The notes under the pieces were generated by a model, which saw only the letters and a list, made by a program, of their open reading frames with translations, ran no database searches and was not told the DNA's origin. Below, one piece after another: positions 11,436 to 21,444 of a stretch of 64,000 nt of DNA (within the stretch, counting starts at the first letter, position 1; each line of letters begins with the position of its first letter). The position numbers and the translations under genes are program-made. This DNA comes from Pseudo-nitzschia pungens (lineage: Eukaryota > Bacillariophyta > Bacillariophyceae > Bacillariales > Bacillariaceae), in assembly GCA_037355855.1 (NCBI GenBank), contig CM074759.1:7688001-7752000 (forward strand), written 5' to 3'.

Positions 11436-13094
11436 ATGGGTGCTTGCAAAATGACAAAACGCCAACGATCATCCTCGCGCCTAAGGGGGAGAAAGCAGAA
11501 GACGGCTTTGTTGTTGCGATCGCAACGCAGCACCATGCTGTTGCTATCGTGCATACTCCTTCTCTCACTCTCGTCGCAGATCCTTTCGGTAAATGGCTTC
11601 ACGACACGATCCTCGGCAACCACGGCGAAATCTGCCGCGGTTCATCCCCGGTTCCGGGCAAGCAGCACTGTTCCTCTCGTTTCCCTACCGATTTGCAGCC
11701 GATCGAGGTTGTTCACACGCCACCGCGCAACCACCGAAAGCAGCAGCAACAGCAACAGCAGCAACAACGCGAAACGGAGCAAAAACCCCAAACAAAAGTA
11801 CAAGCACACGCTGGCGATTCTGAGCATGCCGTACACCTCCACCGACAAGATTGCCAACGAGGCGATCCTGGATCGGGCCATTCAACACACCCGAAAACTC
11901 AGCGTCGTTCTGCGCTGCCAGGCAACCGGCAACAGCGACCGGAACGCCCCGTCCCTGGCGCGACTCCGACGGTACGCCGGAGAGGTCTATTCCACCCTGT
12001 GGGACGCGGTGGCCCTCACCGACAACCAGGACGACGGAACGGTTTGGGAGGACGACGGAGAAGGCGGCAGCGATTTCTGCGACGTGGTGGTCTATCCCCA
12101 GAACCTGCCCAACGCCGCCCCGGAATCCTGGATCCAGGACATTGCCGAGGACCTCGATTCGGTCGTCAGCCACGATTCGATCTGCGGCTGGGAATCCTCC
12201 TCGGCCATGGGCCGGGGCAAGCGGTTCCAGTTCAGCGAGGGAATGGGTGCCGGGGGATTGGACGCGCACGTCCGGGCCATCAACGCAGATCGAGAGGACC
12301 GCAACCTGTCGCCGGTGGTGGCCATCCACGTCGATCCGTGGCCGAAGGGCGCATCGAGGGACTGGCAGGCCAGCAACCACGTGGTGTTTCTGGACGACGA
12401 CAGCAGCGAGGACGAGGGAAGCGGTGGGGCGGGCGCCAATGGCGACCGGGACATTGAGAACAATTACAATTACAACGACAATTACAATTACAACGACAGT
12501 TACAACGACAGTTACAACGACGGCAACGATTTCGGCGGCATGATCGGCGGAGCCCGCATTCCGTCGGGGAGCCTCTTCCAAAAGGTGGCGGTCGCCGGAA
12601 CCTTTGACGGGATGCACTACGGGCATCGCAAGCTGCTGACGCTGGCCGTTTCCTCGGTCAGCCCGGTGAGCGGCGAGCTCCTCGTCGGGGTAACCGTGGA
12701 CGCCATGCTCAAGCACAAGTCCTTCGCGGAAGACATTCCGTCCCTGGAAGAACGCATGGAGGGAGTCCGGGACTTTGTGTACCGGCTCGCGCCGGGCATC
12801 AAGAACCGGGTGCGGTTCATACCGATCGCCGATGAGTACGGGCCGCCGGGCACCCCCGAGGACGGTCCGAACTTTGACGCCCTGGTGCTGAGCCACGAAA
12901 CCCTGGACAACGGGCACAAGCTGAACGAGCACCGGACCCGGACGCTGGGCCTGGAACCCCTGGCCCTGCTGTGCACGCGCCGGACCGAACCGCACGGGAT
13001 GAGCAGCACCGCTCTGAGACGCCGGCGCCGGGAACGAAAGCTGCGACGAGAAAAGGAAGCGCGGTCGTCGTCGTCGTCGTCCTCTTCCGTTTGA
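11436..13094 (+). CDS. Phosphopantetheine adenylyltransferase (PPAT), eukaryotic COASY-like, possibly plastid-targeted
   Basis: It transfers AMP from ATP to 4'-phosphopantetheine to make dephospho-CoA, the fourth step of CoA synthesis. The nucleotidyltransferase core is clear: KVAVAGTFDGMHYGHRKLL (the GTFDxxHxGH signature) near 12590-12640, LLVGVTVDAML, FDALVLSHET, and the closing GMSSTALRRRR motif. Before it lies a ~170-residue region (HTLAILSMPYTSTDKIANEA onward) in the place of the N-terminal region of animal COASY; no dephospho-CoA kinase domain follows. A run of Asn/Tyr/Asp (12463-12530) links the two. From the ATG at 11535 (context CACCATG) the protein begins with a hydrophobic signal sequence ending VNG before Phe, then a Ser/Thr/Arg-rich stretch, as in diatom plastid presequences. 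The longer start at 11436 (552 aa) adds a basic leader; the 11535 start (519 aa) may be the true one. Confidence 0.85.
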   Translation: MGACKMTKRQRSSSRLRGRKQKTALLLRSQRSTMLLLSCILLLSLSSQILSVNGFTTRSSATTAKSAAVHPRFRASSTVPLVSLPICSRSRLFTRHRATTESSSNSNSSNNAKRSKNPKQKYKHTLAILSMPYTSTDKIANEAILDRAIQHTRKLSVVLRCQATGNSDRNAPSLARLRRYAGEVYSTLWDAVALTDNQDDGTVWEDDGEGGSDFCDVVVYPQNLPNAAPESWIQDIAEDLDSVVSHDSICGWESSSAMGRGKRFQFSEGMGAGGLDAHVRAINADREDRNLSPVVAIHVDPWPKGASRDWQASNHVVFLDDDSSEDEGSGGAGANGDRDIENNYNYNDNYNYNDSYNDSYNDGNDFGGMIGGARIPSGSLFQKVAVAGTFDGMHYGHRKLLTLAVSSVSPVSGELLVGVTVDAMLKHKSFAEDIPSLEERMEGVRDFVYRLAPGIKNRVRFIPIADEYGPPGTPEDGPNFDALVLSHETLDNGHKLNEHRTRTLGLEPLALLCTRRTEPHGMSSTALRRRRRERKLRREKEARSSSSSSSSV

Positions 13095-14008
13095 CGTTGA
13101 CAATCCCAACGCAGGGCAACGCAACGCAACTCGCCACGCAACGAACGGCCAACCCATTGGATTCGCGCGCGCCGGAAGGAAATCTCCTCGAACGAAAACT
13201 AAAACACGACCCATTGTTTTGAAAAAATAACACTCCATCGTACAAGTAATAGAATTCAGAGTTTGTTTCGCGCAATTTGAAAGACGGAACTAGTGGGTCG
13301 GACTCGTTTTGCGGCGACGCCCGAGACGGGCTCGCGCCGTGTGTCCGAAATCCAAACCAATGAGTCGATTTGGGAGATCGTTGCTTCGTTTGGATTCGAT
13401 GCTCGGGATGGCGACCGAAACGAGAGCCGAACGCGGAACGGAACGACGCGCCTCGCGACTCTTTCGTTCCGGTAGTTTTCTGTTTTCGGCAGCGTTGGTC
13501 GCCAAGAGTTCCGTTCCCGCGGGACCGTTCTTTCGTTCCACGGTGATGCAACCAGGACCGTCCCCAATACCCGCGGGATACCGTGCTACAGTGGATTCGT
13601 GTGATGGGAAAGTGTATGGGATCGCGAACGCGTCGAAACCGCAAGCGGTAAAATCAAAAAGACAAAAAGAATCACAATCGTCCGCCTTGCGGGTCTCGAT
13701 TCGAATGATCCCGTGGTTCGGTCGTTCGACTTGATTCGCCAATTGGACCGGATTGGATTGGATTGGATTGGATTGGATTGGATTGGACTTGGACTTGGTT
13801 TTGTTGCGAAACCAAACAAGACGAAAGAAAACGAAACGAAATGCCAACGAGCGACTCCTTCGTGCTGCATCGTCGGAGTCGTTGCTCCGGGATTGCTGTT
13901 CACCGGTCCGTTGGCTGCTTGATGGTTGTTCCGTATTTGCTTTGCTTGGATTGGTGATTTGCTTTGCTTGGATTGGTGATTCGATTGGTTGCTTGCTTGC
14001 TTCCTCGC
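13095..14008. other. Convergent intergenic region PPAT / SET
   Basis: No supported gene. It contains a (GATTG)n run at about 13749-13792 and a perfect ~22-bp direct repeat (TTTGCTTTGCTTGGATTGGTGA region) at about 13937-13982. Several long open frames across here have no family signal and follow the repeat composition. Confidence 0.5.
13749..13792. repeat. (GATTG)n pentanucleotide repeat
   Basis: About nine units of GGATT/GATTG. The same pentamer array occurs in intron 4 of the zinc transporter gene (18557-18601). Confidence 0.9.
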
Positions 14009-14950
14009 TTACACGAAATCGTTGCAGTCGCAAAAGTTCAGCGTCACGCCGTGGATCCTGGCAAAGTCTTTCAGCCAGGGCGAGGCCCTGCCGTGGCGTC
14101 GGTAATCGTCCGTGAGCTCGTCGTCGGCGCGAATGTCCGCGAGGGCGACCAGGTCGATCCCGTCCGGGGTCGATCGGTACACCGTGTTGGGCGTTTCGTT
14201 GTGGTTCAATCCGTTTCCCGGAACCCACATTCCGAAGAATCGCCGGTCGTCGTTTTTTTCGCTGTCGCTGTCGTCGTCGTCGACGTATCCCCGGTCGTCG
14301 GCGTCCTTGTGAAAACCCCACAGGTAATCCTTGACGTACTCGAGTTTCGCCCTGTTCCAAGTCCCATCGGTGCTGCCGCTGCTGCTAGTGCTGGTGCAGC
14401 CACAAAAGTCGTCAATGTCGGCCAGAGACGCAAACTCCTTGAGGTTGACACCGATCACGCCCCTCCGCAGGATGGTTCCTTTCGGAATGTCTTGTTTGGA
14501 AAAGACCCCCGCCCCGTATGGCGTGGACCGCCAGTCCACGGCGACCCTCCAGCCCTTTTCGGAAAGGTTGTATTGGCTCTGGAGTCCGATTCGATCGTTC
14601 CAATCGAGGTCCGCCTCGAGAGTGTTGGTCATGTTGCTAATGCTAATGCTGTTGCTGTTGCTGATGCCGTTGATCACTGTCTCCGGCTCGATTCCGTTGT
14701 TGTCTCGCAATTGTGTGGTGGTGGACGCGGTTGTCGAATGATAATTATTAGAAAAAGTATAACTGTAAGAACGATGATGAGACTCGCGCTTGTCGAGAAA
14801 CGATCCCGCTCGAGACCGAAGAGGTGTCACACGACGCGATGGGATGATGCTGCTCGTTCGTGTAACGAAAGGAAAGAAGGAATGGCTCGTCATCGTCCAC
14901 GGCGTTGAGCAAATTGCTCCTCGAATGATGCAAAGAGACGGCAATCTCAT
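14009..14950 (-). CDS. SET-domain protein (putative protein-lysine methyltransferase)
   Basis: A single exon of 313 residues. SET enzymes move methyl groups from S-adenosylmethionine to lysines. The SET pieces are in the expected order: YGAGVFSKQDIPKGTILRRG (from ~residue 142), an acidic inserted segment near 190-235, GNGLNHNETPNTVY (~247, matching the NH..PN substrate/cofactor loop), and DIRADDELTDDYRRHG (~277, matching the GEELxxDY motif). The final CDCND may stand for a reduced post-SET cysteine pair. The first ~130 residues are Ser/Thr/Asn-rich without domains and may be partly a targeting region. The substrate is unknown; both histone and non-histone SET families fit. Confidence 0.75.
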   Translation of the reverse strand: MRLPSLCIIRGAICSTPWTMTSHSFFPFVTRTSSIIPSRRVTPLRSRAGSFLDKRESHHRSYSYTFSNNYHSTTASTTTQLRDNNGIEPETVINGISNSNSISISNMTNTLEADLDWNDRIGLQSQYNLSEKGWRVAVDWRSTPYGAGVFSKQDIPKGTILRRGVIGVNLKEFASLADIDDFCGCTSTSSSGSTDGTWNRAKLEYVKDYLWGFHKDADDRGYVDDDDSDSEKNDDRRFFGMWVPGNGLNHNETPNTVYRSTPDGIDLVALADIRADDELTDDYRRHGRASPWLKDFARIHGVTLNFCDCNDFV

Positions 14951-15016
14951 GATGATGATGATGATGATGATGATGATGTTTATGGATTCGATTCGATTCG
15001 ATTCGATTCGATTCGT
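14949..15016. repeat. (ATG)n and (GATTC)n microsatellites
   Basis: A run of about ten ATG units (14949-14979) is followed by five or more ATTCG units (14985-15016) directly upstream of the SET gene. Confidence 0.85.
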
Positions 15017-16553
15017 TCTCTTCTACTCTACGGTAATTACTCTACTCTTTCCGACCGGACAATCGATTCTGTAGCTCTTCGGTCCCGTGAGCGGAGAGCA
15101 ATGTTACGTCGCGGTTTGGATGGTTGATTATTTTTTCTTATTACGGTAAGGTTTACTCTAACACGTATCATCACCGTACCTTATGTGTCACGACTGTGGA
15201 TGCAACACGAAGATCTTGCCGTACGTAGTACGTACGGTGTGCAAAAACCAATACTGTACTATTATTGCACTACGAGTACGTACAACTTCGTATTCTTTTT
15301 TGGCGGAAGTTGTGCACCTGATTTATTACTAGTACCGGTATTTTTACCTTACCTTATTTTTAAAATTCTTTTAATTAAAAAATAATATTGTACCACCAAG
15401 TAATAGAATAAACCTTACTCTTACTGCAAATGCTTGAATTTCTTAACCTCCATTGACCAGAGAGTTCTCGTGGTCTCATTGAACTTTCTTAACTACCGGT
15501 ACGTACTTCGTGCACGTACTGTAATTACCGAAGCATCGTAAAAGAACACTCAAACCGAAGATGCCAACTTTTAGAGACTGTGTGTACAAGTAACCCCTAT
15601 TAAGCTATGTAGTATATCGTTGAAAAGCTTATTTCAAGGAGAACAAGAATAGCATTCAAGATTCCAAAGCAAGAATGTCGAGTTCGATTTTTTCCCGAAT
15701 TGTACGAACCTAGAATACTACAAAATTCTTATCAGGCGTCCCCCGGTTCTACGTCCCCGACTACTAATGAGCGATTCCCGAAACTAATATGCACGTGCCA
15801 TATCACATTATTTCTGACGTGGCACACACAGATCTATGTGCTCACACATAGAAAAATAAGAATCTATTAACCGATTTCTCAGAATCTGGAGGACACATAT
15901 CTGCCTCCTCCAGATTTTAAGCACCAATTCATATTTTCAAGGAATCTTGAAAACAATAATCGCGCGCTAAAAATTGTCGATAGACGCGCAGTTAGGGAAT
16001 AAAGAGAGCATTTTTTGTTTTTCGAAACAAGATTCCAAATTCCCAAATAGGCCTTCTGCACGCCTGTCTGTCATTCGTTTTTAATGCCTGTCCGTTGGGT
16101 GCGCCAAAAACAATGTGGACATTGAATTTAGGATATGATATTACACATATTAGTTTCGGGAATCGCTCAATTTCTACTGAAACCCGGGGACAGCTGATAG
16201 GAATTCTGTAGTAACAATTGCCCGTCCCCAATGGTGTCATCAACCCAACCCGGTGGATTGATTGATTCTATTTTTTTAGCACGTCGGAGCACAAGAACTC
16301 GTAGGGTTAGCCAACACCGATTCATTCATTCTCCCCCGTGCCCCGTTTCCAAAAAAAATAGTCGGGCACGGATGGTTGGATAGTTATGAGTTTGTCATCT
16401 GTCGGTCTGCGTCTCACTTCCCACACATCAACCCAAAAAAAAGGATTCCACGCACACAAGCAAGCAAACAAACAAACAAACAACCCCATTCCAATTCAAT
16501 TCCAATTCAATTCCAATTCCAATTCCAATCGAGATCGCGATCCAAAGAAAACG
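15017..16553. other. Intergenic region SET / ZnT with a MITE-like inverted repeat
   Basis: This is the divergent upstream region of two genes. GTAC-rich words occupy 15140-15260. The part 15769-16168 is bounded by a perfect 23-bp inverted repeat (listed separately). A polypyrimidine and (CAAA)n-rich leader precedes the transporter start. No coding region is supported. Confidence 0.5.
15769..16168. mobile_element. MITE-like element with 23-bp terminal inverted repeats
   Basis: Positions 15769-15791 and 16146-16168 are exact inverted copies containing GCGATTCCCGAAACTAATAT. The inside is AT-rich without a gene. Its inner part (about 16010-16110, read on the minus strand) resembles 50164-50250 on the plus strand, including CCCAACGGAC and TTGGGAATTTGGAAT-like words, so this is a dispersed family. 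The outer limits and target duplication are not certain; the repeat may extend outwards to GTCCCCG-like sequence on both sides. Confidence 0.55.
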
Positions 16554-19004
16554 ATGACGGACGACGCGGCCCACCGAAAGCAGGTCATCCGGCGATTGTA
16601 CACGGCAACGATCCTGTGCTCGTTCTTTCTGGTCGTCGAGATCGCCGGTGGCCTTTTGTCCGGATCCCTGGCCGTTCTGAGCGACGCCGCCCACCTCTTC
16701 GCCGACCTGGCCTCCTTTGCGGTGGCGATCGCCGCCAGCTACCTGGCCAGCCTGCCGGCGACGGCAAAGCACACCTACGGCCTCAAGAGAACCGAATCCC
16801 TGGCGGCCCTCTTCAGCATGGCCAGCCTCGGCCTGGTGAGCGTCGGGCTGGCCGCGGAGGCCCTCGAGCGCGTGGTGCGGCCGCCGGAGGACGGGGTGGA
16901 CGGGAACCTCATGACGATCGTGGCCGGGATCGGGGTGCTGGTCAACATTGCCCTGGCGGTGGTGCTGGGGGAGAACCACGTTCATCTTCCGGGAGGTAAG
17001 TTGCGTGCCTGCAAGCAAGTCTACACTACTGTACATATAGATATATATCTATATTATATATATATATATTATACCGCACGGTGTGCGTTGGTGCGATCCG
17101 GTGTTTGGTGGTTTGTTTCTTCGTTTGTTTGTTGCGATTCTTAGCATTGTTGGTTTGACTTTTTTGTTTGCTTGCTTGGTTGGTTGGTCGGTTGGTTGTT
17201 TGTTTTGCCCTGTTTCATTCTCGGTTGCGACAGGGGACCACGGTCACGATCACTCACACGACCATGGTGGGCACGGCGATTGCCATGATCACGGACACGG
17301 GCACGGGCACGGGCATCACGACGACCTGCTGGACACGGAAGTGAATCATTGTCACCATCATCACGACGACGACGAGGAGGACGACGACCATTCGAACGGT
17401 TGCTGCGAACACGAACACGAACACGAACACGAGGAGCAACACGATCATGGGCATGGGCACGAACACGAACACGAACACGATCATGGACAGTACGTTTGCA
17501 CCGTGCAGGACGACACGCTTTCGTTTTCTTTGCCATTCGAATCCGTGGATAGTTGCATGCCGACAAAACGTGGATGGTTTTGCCAAACACGAAAGAAACC
17601 GATCGCGAGACTTGTAAAGAAACTGGCACGATGCAACACGCAACACAAACACACACACACACACTCACTCACTCAATCATGGTCTGTTTTGTTTTGTTTT
17701 GTTTTGTTTTGATACTCCATCCATTGGATTCCTCCGAAATCGATCCTTTCGTCTTGTCTTGTCTTGTCTTGTCTTGTCTTGCGTTGCCTCGTTTCGTTTC
17801 GTCTCGTTTCTGCAGCAAACACCACGATCACAATCACGATCACGGCTACGACGAGCCCAAGCACGAGACGTCTCCGCTCATCGTCTCGACGGGAGGACAC
17901 GAGGACCATAGAGACGACGGCGATGATGATCACCATCAACATCATCATCACCATCACCAAACGAGGCAACACCGGAACGTGAACCTGCATGCTGCGTATT
18001 TGCACGTATTGGGAGATCTGGCGCAGAGTTTTGCGGTGTTTCTCGGAGGTGAGTGAGATACCGTTTGGGTTTGGTTTCGGCTTTACTCCATTGCAATACA
18101 ATGCTGGGTTCGAATGTTCTGTTCTGTTCTGTTCCATGCCGTCGGCGGGGGGTTAGGAATAATTTGGTCTCTAACGAGATTCTTGCGCGTCTGTCTTGTA
18201 TTCTCAAAACTATAATATTATTATGATATCAACGAATCATCGATGATAATGCTTCTTTGATCTTCTGTGCGTGCCGGATGGGTTTGGATTGTTAGGCATC
18301 ACGATTTGGTTGAAGCCCGAGTGGCACATCATCGATCCCATCTTGACGCTCGGCTTTTGTGCCATGGTGCTCTGGTCGACCATCGGGGTGGTGAGAAGCT
18401 CCGTGGCCATTCTCTTGGAAGCAATTCCTCCGGGAATCGAGTGGCAAAAGGTGTACGACGCCATTTCGGCGGTTTCCAACGTCTACGACGTCCATGTAAG
18501 CACACAACGCATCGCAAAGCAACGCAACGCAACGCGAGCAAGGTGTTTTTGGTTTGGATTCGATTGGATTGGATTGGATTGGATTGGATTGGATTGGATT
18601 CGGTGCTGTACTGTACTGTATCGCATCTGTTGTTGTTGTTGTTGTTGTTGTTGATGATGATGATGTTTTCGTTCGCGAAAGCTCGTCGAGGCATCCCACC
18701 ATCCTGCTTGAAGTTTGTAGCATTCTCTGACCCATTTTTGGTGTTGTGTTCATGTGCTTGCATCTACTGTTGGTTGTGTTTTGTTTTCTTCTGACAGGAT
18801 CTCCACATCTGGTGCATCAGCCACGGCCAGACTGCGCTCTCCGTCCACTGTACTTCCACGGACGAGAATGCCGTTCGTAACATCAACAAGGCATGCCTCA
18901 AATTCGGGATCAAGCACTCGACGATCCAGGTCGACAAGGGACCTTGCTCCACGTGCGATCCCAAGGAATGTTGCACGTCAAAGCTACACGATAAACTGTC
19001 GTGA
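16554..19004 (+). CDS. Zinc transporter, CDF/ZnT (SLC30) family
   Basis: Five exons: 16554-16995, 17234-17489, 17816-18048, 18296-18495 and 18798-19004. All introns are GT-AG and the phases agree throughout, giving 445 residues. CDF proteins export Zn2+ from the cytosol into organelles or out of the cell by H+ exchange. Exon 1 encodes membrane helices 1-4. H47/D51 (AAHLFADLA) in helix 2 and H296/D300 (LHVLGDLAQ) in helix 5 form the HxxxD/HxxxD zinc site of Zn-selective members. Exons 2-3 encode a ~150-residue cytosolic loop made mostly of His, Asp and Glu (HGHGHGHGHH, EHEHEHEHEE). Exon 4 has helix 6 (IIDPILTLGFCAMVLWSTIG) and the start of the C-terminal domain. Exon 5 has DLHIWCISHGQTALSVH and a cysteine-rich tail (CSTCDPKECC). 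The ATG at 16554 is chosen because helix 1 begins 14 residues later. Confidence 0.93.
17690..17785. repeat. (TTTTG)n and (GTCTT)n pentanucleotide repeats in ZnT intron 2
   Basis: Two pentanucleotide arrays, TTTTG at about 17690-17712 and TTGTC at about 17751-17785, sit inside intron 2 (17490-17815). The second runs into the pyrimidine tract before the acceptor. Confidence 0.85.
18557..18665. repeat. (GATTG)n and (TTG)n / (ATG)n repeats in ZnT intron 4
   Basis: About nine GATTG units, then seven TTG and four GAT units, lie inside intron 4 (18496-18797). Confidence 0.85.
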
Positions 19005-20358
19005 GGAGAACCGTTCCGAACCACTAGTAGTAGACCTTGAGAAAGAAAATAGGAACAGGAACCAGAAGCCAACAAATATGACAATAATAACGCTGAAACA
19101 CAAGCAAAAAGGTACTACCATTCATGACTTTCACTACTAGGATTGTTACACTGGGCTGACGTCACAAATTTTGTCTGAGAAATTTTCCCAAGTTTGACAT
19201 TGATCATCAAAAGGACAAACAATTTAGAAGAATACTAGTAGGACACTTTCTGTGCTGCAATGTTGGAGTTAGTACGGTTCTACGGGGACTCTAGCAACCC
19301 GGACTCTAGCAACCCGATGAGTCCATTGCCAACACAAGATCCAAAGTATCATATTTGCATCATAGTAGAAACCGAGAAATAATAATGAGGAAATGACTGT
19401 CTAGTGCCACAGAGCAATGTTGTGAGCCTCTGTTACTGTACACCACATCTCACAAAGCGAAAAGAAACTGAATTAGCCTTCTTGTTCCACCCCAACAACA
19501 TCAAAATATGTTGCTTCCAATAGGGAATCACTTTACAAAAGCATGGCAGCAGCAAGTCACTTTGGAAGTCTGATTAAGGTGCTTCCGGGGTTGGTCTTTC
19601 AGCAAGGGAGGAGGGGGTGAGCATGGAATACATTCTGATTATAGAATGAGTTTCTTATCCCCATGATGTGTTTTGTGCATCAAGGTGGGAGCATGTTGCC
19701 AGTTTAGAGACACCTCTTGGTTCAGATTCAAAATTTATGTTATACTACTACTAACCTGTTTCAAAAAATGCACAGGGGAAATGATGCTTGCACTTTTGAA
19801 ACATGATGACAGTGGACACAGGGTGGGGTGGCGAACACAATGAGAGTGGACACAGCAACGGGAAAGGGAGAGTCATCTTTCATGCAAGAAACTCTGGTGC
19901 TGTCACCACCTCTATAGTAAGAAACAAGTGCATGGAACAATCCTGTCAATATCCCACAGAGTTTTGAATTTGTGCTGAGTGTGAGTCTCGAGATTCAATT
20001 TGAGCTGCTGAAAGGGGAATTTCTTTCAAAAAAAAATAATGGATATCATAATGTTAACAAATTTTTGGTCTCCTTTTTATCGTTTTGTGCAACAATGAAT
20101 AAAAAATACTACCACCAGTACCAAGATATTGTAATTGTTGCTATATTACATGGAAGAAAAAACATTTGTAACATCTACTAGGTTAGTGTTGAGTTAAATG
20201 TGAAATGTGGCAGAACAGCAGATTGTGAGGAAGAATAAGTGGTGTTCATAACACTGGAATGAATGCAGTGACGCAAACACACTCAGGACAAGTTTGGATG
20301 AGACCTGAGGCTTTTTGCTAGTAGATTGACTGACCTTAACCCAGAATGACAATTCTGT
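19005..20358. other. Intergenic region without recognisable genes
   Basis: AT-rich sequence of ordinary complexity. A duplicated GGACTCTAGCAACCC word occurs near 19289-19316. No open frame has family signal or good length. It may include old transposon debris. Confidence 0.45.
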
Positions 20359-20597
20359 TTTACCTACAGTATGTCGGTAGGTGGTCTCCTCGCTGGTATC
20401 AAATCCAGGCTGACTACTACTCCCACATTGGAAGCAAGCGCTCCCCAAGACATTGGGCTACAGGAACATTATGGAAAAACGTTTTTTTGAGAAAATTTCC
20501 ATGTTCACGCGCGTGTTGCGCGCGATAAAATTAACGTATTTTTAACGTCTATTGTTCGCTGTATATCCACTTTAACGGCTGTAGGAGAACTTAGAGT

Positions 20598-20852
20598 GTC
20601 CTCAAAACTGTCCTCAAAACGTGTCCTCAAAAAGTGTCCTCAACGATTTTGTCCTCAACAGACTGTCCTCAACGATTTTGTCCTCAACAGACTGTCCTCA
20701 ACCATTATGTCCTCAACCTCTATGACTTCAACATTGAGGTTGAGGACAAAATGTTGAGGACATAATTGTTGAGGACATAATGGTTGAGGACAGTCTGTTG
20801 AGGACAAAATCGTTGAGGACACGTTTTGAGGACAATCGTTTTTTGAGGACAA
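20598..20852. repeat. Inverted GTCCTCAA-unit array (long hairpin)
   Basis: About eleven GTCCTCAA units spaced by ~10-12 bases run in plus direction to ~20717. Then about nine reverse units (TTGAGGAC) mirror them with the same spacers, for example AACGATTTT, AACAGACT and AACCATTAT. The transcript would fold into a hairpin with arms of roughly 100 bases. It lies between the left TIR and the nested MITE. Confidence 0.85.
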
Positions 20853-20899
20853 AGATGACGGTTGAAGACCGTTAAATTATGGTCGCTCTTTTTTAATTA

Positions 20900-21444
20900 C
20901 TTCCTCCGTTTCAAAATAAGTGTGCGATGACTTTTACGTGTGTGTTCCATTTTAACTGTGCATTTGTGTAGAAAGTATGTAGAAGTTGTACTACAGAATT
21001 AAAATAGGTGCGCATCGTGCAAAAAACTCACTCAAAACAAACAAAAAAAAAATAACTAGTGTTATCACGCTAATAATTAATTAATTAATTAATCGATAGG
21101 CTATCTTTGAACGATAAAACGGAAGATGAGAACTCTCTTCCTGTTTCTATCACCTATACCTGGACAAAAATTCAGTGTCTTAGCTTTCAAAAGAACCTTC
21201 CCCGAGGTTCAAATGCCAGGTGGAACCCTTTCAACCGGTAAAATCATATTTGAAGGGCAAAACGGGCCCTTTTCAAGTCCTAATGAAAGGTAGACCAATA
21301 GCGCGAGCCTATCAGTGTCTAACCAGGCATAAGGACTTAGTTGAGGAGTGTTTAACCCAAAAACAACGATTTGAATCGGTTGAAAATTGATCGATACACA
21401 AGCTTTTATGTGCCAAGCGCACAGTTATTTTGAAACGGAGGAAG
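20900..21444. mobile_element. Mariner/Stowaway-like MITE with TA target duplication
   Basis: The terminal inverted repeat is CTTCCTCCGTTTCAAAATAA plus a few more bases (26 of 27 match), with TA directly outside both ends (20898-20899 and 21445-21446). The termini closely resemble the CTCCCTCCGT..CAAAATA ends of plant Stowaway/mariner-like elements (established knowledge). The 545-bp interior has no gene. It is nested in the CAG-duplicated element, so it is the youngest of the three insertions. Confidence 0.85.

Noticed and set aside
11685..13238. 517-codon minus-strand frame opposite the PPAT gene
   Set aside because: Same reason: Arg/Val-rich shadow of the real gene, without any domain motif.
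13290..14360. 356-codon minus-strand frame overlapping the SET gene
   Set aside because: It is in another frame than the SET domain and spans simple repeats; no family signal.
17141..17668. Arg/Val-rich minus-strand frames opposite the ZnT His loop
   Set aside because: Complement of His/Asp repeat codons; the plus-strand splice phases fit the transporter exactly.
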